Source of the DNA: an uncultured Bacilli bacterium
Lineage (GTDB): Bacteria; Bacillota_I; Bacilli_A; RF39; UBA660
Direction of reading: 5' to 3'
NCBI GenBank assembly: GCA_910579455.1
Contig: CAJTUT010000022.1
Span: 1 to 21,582 of the forward strand
DNA: 21,582 bases
Shown: piece after piece, positions 1-8,525 of the stretch
Layout: each line of letters begins with the position of its first letter
Numbering within the stretch: position 1 is the first letter of the stretch
Translations under genes and position numbers: made by a program
Notes under the pieces: model-generated
Databases searched by the model: none
Seen by the model: only the letters and a program-made list of their open reading frames with translations
Told to the model about the DNA's origin: nothing

Positions 1-214
1 ATATCATAAATAATTAGCATTTTCATTCTATCATATCGCTTTTCTTTTTTTCACCTTTTGGGTGTCACATCATTGACGACTACACATTATCTTATAGTTG
101 TAATCGTTTTGTAATAATGTCAGTAAGTAATATAATATACTCCTTGAGAAATGAATAATGAAAGGATTCCCTCCTCTTGTATCACATAATGGTCTGTATT
201 ACTAGATCATGGAT

Positions 215-266
215 GTTAGTCAAGAGTGTCATAGGCATTCATCTTGACTCTTGACTAACTTTTCTT
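215..266 (+). terminator. 13-bp inverted repeat with plus-strand T-tract
   Basis: Arms GTTAGTCAAGAGT (215-227) and ACTCTTGACTAAC (247-259) are perfect complements around a 19-nt loop. TTTTCTT follows on the plus strand and no T-tract on the minus strand. It reads as an intrinsic terminator for plus-strand transcription, although no plus-strand gene is visible in 1-214. It could instead belong to a small RNA. Confidence 0.5.
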
Positions 267-275
267 GATATAATA

Positions 276-307
276 GTAAAACTTCAAAAGACTATCTCTT
301 TTGAAGT
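276..307 (-). terminator. Probable uvrB terminator
   Basis: Arms ACTTCAAAAGA (281-291) and TCTTTTGAAGT (297-307) form an 11-bp stem with a 5-nt loop. Read on the minus strand, the stem is followed by TTTTACT. It lies about 125 nt past the uvrB stop, with no better terminator between, so it most likely ends uvrB transcription. Confidence 0.55.
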
Positions 308-430
308 TACTAATTAATTATCATACTGACATTTTATCAAAATGATTTACCTAATATTTTCATAAAGATTTGACACCTTTTTTTTATTTTTGGGTGATTA
401 CCTTACCTTAAATAGGGCAATCTCAAAAAA

Positions 431-2380
431 CTAATTGCTTTTCATTTCAAAAATAATGTCTCGGAGTTCCATAGCACGCTCAAAATCCAATGATTTAGCA
501 GCTTCTCTCATTTCTTGTTCTAAAGTCTCTATTGTTTTTGACAACTCTTTTTTAGTCATTTTTTTAGTATTATCTCTTTTTGTTTCATCTATATTACTAA
601 CTACTTGTCTAATCTCTTTGCGAATTGTTTTAGGAACAATATGATTTTTCTCATTATATTCTTGCTGTATCTTTCTTCTTCTGGCCGTTTCATCAATTGC
701 ATACCTCATACTATCTGTAATCTTATCGGCATACATAATTACATGTCCTTGACTATTTCTAGCACACCTTCCAATCGTTTGAATTAAACTTCTATTGCTT
801 CTCAGGAATCCTTCTTTATCAGCATCTAAAATAGCAATCAAAGATACCTCAGGAATATCTAGACCTTCCCTCAATAGATTGATTCCAACAATCACATCAT
901 ATTTACCTGCACGTAAGTCATGAATAATCTGCAATCTTTCTAAAGATTTTATTTCCGAATGAAGGTAGGCCACTTTTATATCTAATTCTTTTAAGTAATT
1001 TGTTAGCTCTTCACTCATTCTAATCGTTAGTGTAGTGATTAATACTCTTTCATTTTTTTCAATTCTATCCTTTATCTCCCCAATTAGATTATCAATTTGT
1101 CCTTCTGTTTTTCTAATTTCTATTGTTGGATCCAATAGGCCTGTAGGTCTAATAATTTGTTCTATATACTGATTATTCGTATACTCTAGTTCAATATCTC
1201 CTGGAGTTGCTGAAACAAATATTGCTTGATTTATTTTTTTCTCAAACTCATCATACTTTAAAGGTCTATTATCTAATGCACTAGGTAGCCTAAATCCGTA
1301 TTCTACTAAATTCATTTTACGAGCTCTATCTCCATTATACATTCCTCTAACTTGCGGTAAAGTAACATGTGACTCATCTACCACCAACAAATAATCATCT
1401 GGAAAAAAATCCATTAGGGTAGTTGGGGTTTCTCCTCTGGCTCTTCCTGACATAGGTGCAGAATAGTTTTCAATTCCAGAACAAAAGCCTGTTTCCTCTA
1501 GCATTTCAATATCATATTTAGTTCTCTGTTCAAGTCTCTCAGCTGCTAAAAGTTTATTATCATCCTTAAGTTCTTTTAAACGTATTCCTAGCTCATCTTT
1601 TATCCTTTTAATAGCCTCTTGTAATTTTTCATCACTTACAACAAAGTGACTGGCTGGAAATAGGCTAATTGTTTTTTTATTGTTTAAAACTACCCCTGTC
1701 AAAGTATCTATTTCACTAATTCGATCAATTTCATCCCCAAAAAATTCAATTCTATATCCTGTATTATTTTGATACGCTGGAATCAATTCTAAAATATCGC
1801 CTCTAACTCTAAACGTCCCCCTCTTAAAGTCTAAATCATTTCTTTCATATAACATTTCTACTAATCTTGTTAAGACTTTTTCCCTTTTTATATTTTCACC
1901 AACACTTAATGTCAGCATCTTATTCTTATATTCCTCTACTTCTCCAATACCATAAATACAGGACACACTAGCAACTACAATTACATCATCATAAGATAAT
2001 AAATTACTAGTGGCCTCATGTCTTAATTCATCAATTTCATCATTAATAGAAGAGTCTTTTTCTATATAAGTATCGGTTGTTGGAACGTATGCTTCTGGCT
2101 GGTAATAGTCATAGTAGGAAATAAAAAATGAAACATGAGAATTAGGAAATAACTCCTTCATTTCAGAATATAATTGTCCAGCAAGTGTCTTATTGTGAGC
2201 AAGAATCAATGTCGGTTTCTTCGTTTTTTCTATAACATTTGCAATAGTAAAAGTCTTACCAGTACCGGTTGCACCTAATAAAACCTGTGATTTTTTTCCC
2301 TTATTAATCCCTTCTACTAATTTTTTAATTGCCTCTGGTTGATCCCCAGATGGTTTATATTTTGATACTATTTTAAACAT
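431..2380 (-). CDS. uvrB: Excinuclease ABC subunit B
   Basis: UvrB is the damage-verifying helicase-like subunit of UvrABC nucleotide excision repair. It is loaded by UvrA, opens the strands around a lesion and recruits UvrC for dual incision. The 649-aa product has the Walker A motif GATGTGKT (residues 36-43), the DNA-inserting beta-hairpin segment YYDYYQPEAYVP (89-100), a DESH Walker B box, the C-terminal helicase motif QTIGRCARN and a C-terminal UVR domain (LEQEMREAAKSLDFERAMEL). Length is normal for the family (about 650-670 aa). The ATG at 2380 is preceded by AAGGAGAG and by a good promoter. uvrA, a frequent neighbour, is not in the window. The reading frame stays open through T7 homopolymers, which matters when judging the frameshifts seen elsewhere. 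Confidence 0.98.
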   Translation of the reverse strand: MFKIVSKYKPSGDQPEAIKKLVEGINKGKKSQVLLGATGTGKTFTIANVIEKTKKPTLILAHNKTLAGQLYSEMKELFPNSHVSFFISYYDYYQPEAYVPTTDTYIEKDSSINDEIDELRHEATSNLLSYDDVIVVASVSCIYGIGEVEEYKNKMLTLSVGENIKREKVLTRLVEMLYERNDLDFKRGTFRVRGDILELIPAYQNNTGYRIEFFGDEIDRISEIDTLTGVVLNNKKTISLFPASHFVVSDEKLQEAIKRIKDELGIRLKELKDDNKLLAAERLEQRTKYDIEMLEETGFCSGIENYSAPMSGRARGETPTTLMDFFPDDYLLVVDESHVTLPQVRGMYNGDRARKMNLVEYGFRLPSALDNRPLKYDEFEKKINQAIFVSATPGDIELEYTNNQYIEQIIRPTGLLDPTIEIRKTEGQIDNLIGEIKDRIEKNERVLITTLTIRMSEELTNYLKELDIKVAYLHSEIKSLERLQIIHDLRAGKYDVIVGINLLREGLDIPEVSLIAILDADKEGFLRSNRSLIQTIGRCARNSQGHVIMYADKITDSMRYAIDETARRRKIQQEYNEKNHIVPKTIRKEIRQVVSNIDETKRDNTKKMTKKELSKTIETLEQEMREAAKSLDFERAMELRDIIFEMKSN

Positions 2381-2398
2381 ATTGCTCTCCTTACTACG

Positions 2399-2426
2399 AC
2401 TATATTCACCTAAATATTTATGTCAA
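2399..2426 (-). promoter_or_regulatory. uvrB promoter
   Basis: On the minus strand, TTGACA (complement of 2421-2426) and TATAGT (complement of 2399-2404) are separated by 16 bp, a near-consensus sigma-A promoter 18 bp upstream of the uvrB ATG. The leader is therefore very short. I saw no clear LexA or DinR operator. Confidence 0.7.
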
Positions 2427-2596
2427 AGTTTTAGAAACTCGTGCCCTAATTAATTTTTTGTGTACAAATGGTGACTACAAATTTACTATGTGATACAAGT
2501 CGATTTCTAATAGTACATTTTAACACTTATTTCATATCAAAACAAGAAGTTTGCCTTTTTTAGGTCAATTGTAAAAAAATAGAATGATCGACACAT

Positions 2597-2640
2597 AAAA
2601 AACTAGTAAAATCTAACTATAGATTTTCACTAGTTTTTCT
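2597..2640 (-). terminator. Terminator overlapping the end of the surface-protein gene
   Basis: A long hairpin has arms spanning about 2601-2615 and 2620-2635, with one bulged base and a 4-nt loop, followed on the minus strand by a T-run into 2597. The ascending arm overlaps the stop codon of the 1561-aa gene (2630-2632), so the gene ends inside its own terminator. Confidence 0.8.
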
Positions 2641-5600
2641 TTTTAAAATAGAAGCCTACTGTTAACACTCCCAATGTAATAATCATAAATACTACGACGA
2701 CTTTGATTATTATATTATCCATTTTTTTATCCTCTCGGGTTGACCTTTGATTTTCAGTCATATTATTCTTGTTATTGATATCTCTAACGACGTTCTTTTT
2801 ATCTACTGCATTTTTAGATTCTTTATTATTAGATTTAGTAGTCTCCTCGGAAGTTGTTTTATCGCTAGATTCACTTATATTTGAGCTTTGATTGTTACTA
2901 GTAGTAGAGTTATGTTTATTATTAGGCTTAGATGATTTACTTGGGTTAGAATGATTTACAGAAGAATTGCCTCCAGTAGTAGATGAATTGTTAGGTTTTT
3001 TTTCTTGTATAGAATTTACTTTAGCAATAGTTCTACCTACATTTCCAGCCTCATCTTCAAATATAAATGTAAATTCTCCATTTTTATTGAATTTACGTTC
3101 CCTACTGAACCCATTATTGGTTATAATTATCTTTTCACTTTCGTTGACTAAAGTTGCAATGACTTCTCCATTTTCTCTTGTAGTGTATTTAACTTTAGCC
3201 GTTGGAACAACTTTATCAATCCAAGTAACTTTAGCAGTATGATTCTTTACATCGTCATCTGAATCATTACTACTTTTATACTGGAATGTAAACTTTCCAT
3301 TTGTATTAAATGTATAAGAATCCCCTCCTGAGGTGATTGCTGCGTTCTTCTTTTTCCCATCTTCGAATACATATGCTTTGATGGTAGCCACAACATCTTT
3401 ATTAGTTAAGTGGGTTATATCATAGGATATATCACTTGCTATAATCTTATCATTGTCCTCATCATAGTCAACTTTAACACTCTTATAGGCAATGTTTTTA
3501 GCTTTGTCAAGTAATTTAAATTCATGACTTCCACTGTTTTCAAATGTATATTCAAGAGGATCTGTTATAGCCTGTTGTAACCCTCTTAATGCTTCCTTAT
3601 CTGCATCAGAAACTTCTACTTCGCTTCCTACCTCATCATAATACTCTTCACTGGTTACAGCTCCATTTGCTATTATAGTGGTATAGGTTGCAACTGCTGG
3701 GATATTTTTATTTGTGTTAATATAGGCAATTTTTGTAATACATCCATTTTCATCGAGATATACAGTTTTAGTTATTTCATTTTCAGAATTCAAATAAGAG
3801 ACTCTTGTTACCTTTTTGTTTTTAACCTCAATAAAGTTGATAGGTTTGTCATTGTTATCTAACAGATATACATCTTCACTAATATCATCTAAAGAAATGC
3901 TCAATTTATGATTGCTATCTAATTTGTAGTCGATATTTGCATCAGGTATATTCTTATCAATCCAATCAACTTTAGCAGTTGCGGATCCTGTTACACCGTT
4001 TTTATCTTTGAATTCGAAAGTAAACTCGCCATTTTCACTAAATGTATAGGTATCAGATCCTTCATTATTTGTAATAGTTATTTCCCTGCTAGGGTTTATA
4101 AGTCTTGCGACAACTTTGCCGTTTGTAAGTTCTGTAGTACTGTAAGCAATTCCAGCAGTAGGATGCGGGTTTTTAGTTAAATCTTGATAAAGATTAAATG
4201 CTCTTGCCGCAAACCAATTACCATTGGTACGATCCGCCACAATTTTAACATACTGAACCTCTTTTTCCCCAGTTATCTCAAAACTTTTTGTATTTATAAT
4301 AGCATCGGCTACTGTATTAGCTTGATTAGTGTATGTTAGATTCTTCAAACTGGATAACTTTTCCCAACTCTTACCATCCATACTTCCATAAACAGTACCA
4401 TCGTATATCTTACCATTTCCTCCGCCAGCTGGGACGAACTCAACTGCTGATAAAATAACAGATTTGTCGAGTTTTATAGTCACAAAACGCTCATTGTCTG
4501 TTCCATTCCACGCAGAATGGTATCTGGTATTGTAGTTACCATCAATGGCTTTTACAGCACCACCACCATTGTTAACAGCCTCTGTGGAAACTGTTTCAAT
4601 AGTCAAATGGGATACAGGGATGTATTTTCTAGTATCAGGCTGATTATCTTTTGTAAATGTATACATTGGTGATGGAGAGCTTGCAAGAGCTGTCCCTGTT
4701 GCGGCTTGTCTTACCTGAACTGTCTTATCTCCTGTTAAGTCAGGAGATAAGACATTATATGAAGTCCAAAAATCATTTTCATCATAACGCCATTCCGTGT
4801 TCATATTGACACCTATCACCCTATTTTCCAAGTCGTTTGCGAATAATTCTGCTGGTAATACGCCATCAGTGATATCAATTTTATATAGATTCTTTTCTTC
4901 GTAGCTTACTCCAACGATATGTATGTAAATATCATTTTCAGAGGTGATGCTTTTAATTTGTTCCGAAGTTAATTTCAATTTATGTTCTTCCTCACCAGTG
5001 AATGATACTTCATTCCAAGTATTCTTTCCATCTAGGCTATAGTCCCAACGAACACCACTACTGTCAAAACGTTCAGATAGAACGATTTTTCCAGCATCAA
5101 ATCCATCAAAAGAGAATGTAGCAAGAGAACTATCAATTTTTCCTAATAAGAAATTCGCCTCGATTCTAGTCAAATCTGGTTGATAAACAGTATAACTGTC
5201 TGTAGTATTGTTTGGCGTACTTTTTGCCTGATTTAAAGTTCTAGTTTGTAGTAATGTAAATTTGAATGAGTTTTCAACACTTACCATCTTAGGTTTGATC
5301 AAGTTAGTTAAATTGTACATTGGAAGTGGAAAATATTTTAAACTATTTGCTAATTCTTCTGATAAAGCATAGTAATCTCCTTCAGATTTACTGTCACTAT
5401 TATTATAAAGAGTTATTAAATCAAGCCATGCATCCAAATTAATAGATTGAACTTCTAAAGCTTTTCTAAGTAGTTCCTCTTGTTTTGTGGGATTGTCGCC
5501 AAATGTCCTTGCTAACATTATGAGTTTTTCTGCTTTTTCGAAGTTTTCATAATCATTTAAAGCTTCTTGTGCTAAGGCCATATAGACAACCTGATAAGAA

Positions 5601-7315
5601 CCTTTTGCATAACTACCATTACCCCATCCTAGAAGCATTCTTTCACCTTTTTCCGATAGAGTCCACCCACTGACATCATTATCAAGTCTCCAATATCCTC
5701 TACCTTCTGCGTCGGCTGTATAATATAGAAGTGCTGCATGTCCTGGTTGTCCAATCACTGTTGCAGCAATACCATGGGTTGCACGAATAACAGCGCCCGA
5801 TTTAGAAATTCCTCCACAGACTGCCCCAGTACCAAATTTATTTCTGAAATTCATCCATTGTTTATATACCTTATGATCATTTGTCCCACGAGTGATACCA
5901 TAATCATACATCTTTTTTCCATTAACAGAAAACAGTTCATTAAAGTAGTCATAGTTTTCCTCATCATAATACACTGGATTTGCATAGTTTGGCCAAACAT
6001 AAGCAATATATGGATGTGGTGTCAAATATGACCAAGCTCTTCCTGGGTTTTCATCAATTTTACTTTGAACATATTCGTTTAACCATAATATAGATTCATC
6101 ATCGATATTAGAATTCATTACAAACCTCATATTTTCAACATTATATTGCTCAAACCATTTTGTCATATTCATCGTTTCAGTTGCCTTAAACTTGTTGTTT
6201 TTATGTAATTCTTTGAATATCTGATAACGAACTACAGCATCCGACTGATTCTCTTTTACACTAGATTGCATCCATAGACCAACTCTTTGAGAGTGAGTAA
6301 GTGATAAAGCAATAGCCATACGAGTGTATAAATCGCCTAAAACTGTACCATATATCGTAGTTTCTTGTATTTTAAAGTCTTCTTTATATTTTTTATATAA
6401 TCTAGATAATTGAGTTAAAGAATTATAGTAACTATTTCCATCTGGGGTTCCACCTAAAATATAGTAATTTAATACCTCTTTGTTACTTAAAAGCCAGTCT
6501 ATAGTGGCTTTATTATCTTCACTTTCATTATAGAAAGAGTTTAGTGTATATTGACCTACCCTTTTGACAAGTTCTCTTTTTAAAATAGTATATTCTAATT
6601 CACCATTAATCGCTGCCTCACCATTATAGATATTATTTATTTTTTTATCTATATCTTCGATCGAATCTAAAATAAAATTCCCGTTTACTTCAGTTACCAA
6701 TTTAGCATCAGCATACACAGAGTGATCTGATGCATTTGATCCATTAGAGTCTGCGACTAACTTCAAATAATTGACGTTTTCCAAAGGAATCTGTACAAAA
6801 GTTCCAGTCTCTTTAGGCTTTTTTACAATCGGATCTTTAAATTCAGTCCATTCATTTCTATTGTTTGATGTATAAAAATGATAAGCTACACCATTGCCTT
6901 GAGTCGATGTTTTATTCAATCCTATAAATGTAACGAAGTAGTTATAATCACTATAATCTGTTAAATCGTAAACCAAGGTTGAATTGGCATGAGCAAATAC
7001 TCCTTTTTTAAAAGAAAAATAATTCCCTTCAATTAACATAGTAATTGGATTCCCGGATAAATCAGCATCATTTACTAATTCCCCATACCCAATACGTTTT
7101 TCAGTTGGTTCCAATTCACTTAAATAAACTTGTCTATAATCTGCAGAACTATCACTACTTCTAGAATTATAGTAACCTATAGTCTCTACATTTGCCATAG
7201 TCTTTTCTTTCATCAATATGTTATTACATAAGAAGCATAGTCCTACGGTTATAGATAGAATACATATCGTTATACCTAATATTTTAAAGATTCTAATCTT
7301 TTTTATGTTCAACAT
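2630..7315 (-). CDS. Large membrane-anchored surface protein: NPCBM, transglutaminase-like, F5/8C and Ig-like repeats
   Basis: This 1561-aa protein is exported and anchored at both ends. An N-terminal hydrophobic segment (about 10-32) acts as signal or anchor. Residues about 60-210 match an NPCBM carbohydrate-binding module (VYLSELE, GYGELVNDADLSG, KGVFAHANSTLVYDL). A transglutaminase/papain-like core follows, with a putative catalytic Cys in GAVCGGISKSG (about 498), His in GQPGHA (about 525) and Asp in RLDND (about 545). Residues about 900-1043 resemble an F5/8 type C (discoidin) domain. Three Ig-like units (about 1050-1120, 1300-1362, 1362-1430) each contain NGEFTF or NGKFTF; the first two end in the AKVxWIDK signature. 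A Ser/Asn/Thr/Lys-rich stalk (about 1432-1525) leads to a C-terminal membrane helix (about 1533-1555) and a KKKN tail. There is no LPXTG sorting signal. The likely role is glycan or host-surface binding combined with crosslinking or peptidase activity; the enzymatic outcome is inferred. ATG 7315 follows GGAGATATGATGT. Confidence 0.88.
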   Translation of the reverse strand: MLNIKKIRIFKILGITICILSITVGLCFLCNNILMKEKTMANVETIGYYNSRSSDSSADYRQVYLSELEPTEKRIGYGELVNDADLSGNPITMLIEGNYFSFKKGVFAHANSTLVYDLTDYSDYNYFVTFIGLNKTSTQGNGVAYHFYTSNNRNEWTEFKDPIVKKPKETGTFVQIPLENVNYLKLVADSNGSNASDHSVYADAKLVTEVNGNFILDSIEDIDKKINNIYNGEAAINGELEYTILKRELVKRVGQYTLNSFYNESEDNKATIDWLLSNKEVLNYYILGGTPDGNSYYNSLTQLSRLYKKYKEDFKIQETTIYGTVLGDLYTRMAIALSLTHSQRVGLWMQSSVKENQSDAVVRYQIFKELHKNNKFKATETMNMTKWFEQYNVENMRFVMNSNIDDESILWLNEYVQSKIDENPGRAWSYLTPHPYIAYVWPNYANPVYYDEENYDYFNELFSVNGKKMYDYGITRGTNDHKVYKQWMNFRNKFGTGAVCGGISKSGAVIRATHGIAATVIGQPGHAALLYYTADAEGRGYWRLDNDVSGWTLSEKGERMLLGWGNGSYAKGSYQVVYMALAQEALNDYENFEKAEKLIMLARTFGDNPTKQEELLRKALEVQSINLDAWLDLITLYNNSDSKSEGDYYALSEELANSLKYFPLPMYNLTNLIKPKMVSVENSFKFTLLQTRTLNQAKSTPNNTTDSYTVYQPDLTRIEANFLLGKIDSSLATFSFDGFDAGKIVLSERFDSSGVRWDYSLDGKNTWNEVSFTGEEEHKLKLTSEQIKSITSENDIYIHIVGVSYEEKNLYKIDITDGVLPAELFANDLENRVIGVNMNTEWRYDENDFWTSYNVLSPDLTGDKTVQVRQAATGTALASSPSPMYTFTKDNQPDTRKYIPVSHLTIETVSTEAVNNGGGAVKAIDGNYNTRYHSAWNGTDNERFVTIKLDKSVILSAVEFVPAGGGNGKIYDGTVYGSMDGKSWEKLSSLKNLTYTNQANTVADAIINTKSFEITGEKEVQYVKIVADRTNGNWFAARAFNLYQDLTKNPHPTAGIAYSTTELTNGKVVARLINPSREITITNNEGSDTYTFSENGEFTFEFKDKNGVTGSATAKVDWIDKNIPDANIDYKLDSNHKLSISLDDISEDVYLLDNNDKPINFIEVKNKKVTRVSYLNSENEITKTVYLDENGCITKIAYINTNKNIPAVATYTTIIANGAVTSEEYYDEVGSEVEVSDADKEALRGLQQAITDPLEYTFENSGSHEFKLLDKAKNIAYKSVKVDYDEDNDKIIASDISYDITHLTNKDVVATIKAYVFEDGKKKNAAITSGGDSYTFNTNGKFTFQYKSSNDSDDDVKNHTAKVTWIDKVVPTAKVKYTTRENGEVIATLVNESEKIIITNNGFSRERKFNKNGEFTFIFEDEAGNVGRTIAKVNSIQEKKPNNSSTTGGNSSVNHSNPSKSSKPNNKHNSTTSNNQSSNISESSDKTTSEETTKSNNKESKNAVDKKNVVRDINNKNNMTENQRSTREDKKMDNIIIKVVVVFMIITLGVLTVGFYFKKKN

Positions 7316-7369
7316 ACATCATATCTCCTTTTTACAGATTTCTATTAAGCATACATTTTATATTTTCTG

Positions 7370-7479
7370 ATTATAACCCTACTTGGGTTAAAGTTTTACA
7401 CCTATAATATACCTCACAAGTGTAAAATCTTCAATACTGGTATGTAAAATAATTTACATGCCTTTACGTAATTTTACAC
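7370..7479 (-). promoter_or_regulatory. Promoter with a cluster of TTTTACAC-type operator boxes
   Basis: The leader of the surface-protein gene has a TATAAT -10 on the minus strand (7370-7375) but no good -35 hexamer. In its place sits GTGTAAAA (complement of 7394-7401). Related boxes occur at 7420-7427 (GTGTAAAA), 7442-7449 (ATGTAAAA), 7452-7459 (ATTTACAT) and 7472-7479 (TTTTACAC). The pair at 7442-7459 forms a palindrome. AACCC (7375-7379) and GGGTT (7385-7389) form another within the promoter spacer. A box replacing the -35 is typical of activator-dependent promoters such as those of OmpR-type regulators. The regulator is unknown. Confidence 0.5.
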
Positions 7480-7640
7480 AATCTAAACTATTTAATATTA
7501 ATATTGAAGGTAATGAAGTAAAATCTAAAAACTAGAGTTTTTTAACTCGAAATCTAGACTTATACAGTTATTTCATCTATTTATCACATCTTTTAATACA
7601 ATAAATAATTTTTCTTCATATTTTCTTCATTTCTATCACT

Positions 7641-7672
7641 AAAAAACTAAAGAATACGTCTCTTCAGTTTAG
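7641..7672 (-). terminator. Terminator of the 199-aa gene
   Basis: On the minus strand AACTGAAGA and TCTTTAGTT pair, with one G:T wobble and a 6-nt loop, and are followed by TTTTT. It lies about 45 nt past the stop at 7715. Confidence 0.65.
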
Positions 7673-7714
7673 ATTTTAAATATTATATTTTATTGTAAGC
7701 GGATGAAAGAAAAA

Positions 7715-8314
7715 CTAATTATTTTTTTTGCTCTTATATTTAAAAATAACATTATCTGTATAAGCTATAGAATACTCATCTTTACTTATTTCCTTAAAGC
7801 ATATTTCCATGACATTCAAACTGTTCTTTGCTAGTTTAGAAATCTGTGATTGTATTTCCATCTCTTTCTTCTCTTGTTCTCCAAATTCAAATTTAAAGCC
7901 ATCATCTATTCTATAAAGGTTAGAAAAAATCGATTTATTTCTTAGTTCTATTGAATATGATAAAGGAGCTTCTTTTATTCTTTCATACTCCTCTTTCATT
8001 TCTATCCAATCTTGATTCATTTGAACCTTATGATTTTTATAACTTATTTCTGATTCATATTGATTCTTTTCAAATGACAGTTGTATTTTTGTTCCAGTCA
8101 AGCATTCTACACAGATTCCATCTCCAATATATTCACATATTGTAAGTCCATCATCTAAGCGTTCATCTCCCTCTATAAGACCTATGTTTCGATTATATAC
8201 TCCTTTTTCATCAAATCCCCTATATATATTAAATATTTTTATAGATTTAAGATTGATACCAAATAGATCTCCTTCTTTTGGATATTCTGTTAATGAATTT
8301 AACTTTTTTCCCAT
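7715..8314 (-). CDS. Unrecognised 199-aa cytosolic protein
   Basis: I do not recognise a family. The 199-aa product has no signal peptide, membrane helix or cysteine motif. The first half looks beta-rich (KEGDLFGINL, DGLTICEYIGDGICVECL, GTKIQLSF). A charged helical segment follows around residues 98-117 (DWIEMKEEYERIKEAP), then more alternating beta-like sequence. The gene is monocistronic: it has its own promoter (TTGCAT-18-TATAAT), the strong RBS TTAGGAGG 6 nt before ATG 8314, and its own terminator. The good translation signals and open frame argue for a real gene. No function is proposed. Confidence 0.75.
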   Translation of the reverse strand: MGKKLNSLTEYPKEGDLFGINLKSIKIFNIYRGFDEKGVYNRNIGLIEGDERLDDGLTICEYIGDGICVECLTGTKIQLSFEKNQYESEISYKNHKVQMNQDWIEMKEEYERIKEAPLSYSIELRNKSIFSNLYRIDDGFKFEFGEQEKKEMEIQSQISKLAKNSLNVMEICFKEISKDEYSIAYTDNVIFKYKSKKNN

Positions 8315-8337
8315 ACTAAACCTCCTAATTAGAATTT

Positions 8338-8367
8338 ATTATACACCTTATTTAGTTACTAATGCAA
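8338..8367 (-). promoter_or_regulatory. Promoter of the 199-aa gene
   Basis: Minus-strand TTGCAT (complement of 8362-8367) and a perfect TATAAT (complement of 8338-8343) are separated by 18 bp. The ATG lies 23 bp downstream of the -10, behind the RBS TTAGGAGG. Confidence 0.65.
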
Positions 8368-8525
8368 TATCTTTTCATTAATGATTCCTATTGCAGTAAT
8401 AGGAAACTATTGATTAATATACTCATTAACAGGGTCTAATTAACATTCAATGTAGTTGCTTATGGACTCCTTCTATTAGTATCAATCCAAGGAAAAAGAT
8501 TACAGAATTCATGATTAATTTCAAA

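Larger units (their letters stand above)
1..430. other. Gene-free AT-rich intergenic region beyond uvrB
   Basis: No credible coding sequence was found on either strand. The stretch is AT-rich. Its only clear structure is two inverted repeats, listed separately at 215-266 and 281-307. The first looks like a plus-strand terminator and the second like a minus-strand terminator for uvrB, so the region may separate uvrB from a convergent gene or a small RNA to the left of the window. I see no tRNA, rRNA or known riboswitch here. Confidence 0.6.
7316..7714. other. Gene-free interval between surface protein and 199-aa gene
   Basis: About 400 bp without a gene. From the surface-protein side it holds the RBS, the promoter and operator cluster (7370-7479), a small hairpin GAGTT-TTTT-AACTC (7535-7548) inside a larger imperfect CTAGA...TCTAG repeat, and the terminator of the 199-aa gene (7641-7672). 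Nothing else was recognised. Confidence 0.6.

Noticed and set aside
2630..2760. Sortase anchoring of the surface protein
   Set aside because: No LPXTG-like motif precedes the C-terminal hydrophobic helix; it looks like a plain membrane anchor with a short basic tail.
2967..3242. Plus-strand ORFs inside the surface-protein, uvrB, 724-aa and other genes
   Set aside because: They lie opposite clear minus-strand genes, lack ribosome binding sites and have no recognisable protein features; shadows of the real genes.
4200..4230. GCCGCAAACC in the surface-protein gene as part of a variable repeat
   Set aside because: It matches the template repeat for only about nine bases and has none of the adjoining TR sequence; chance similarity.
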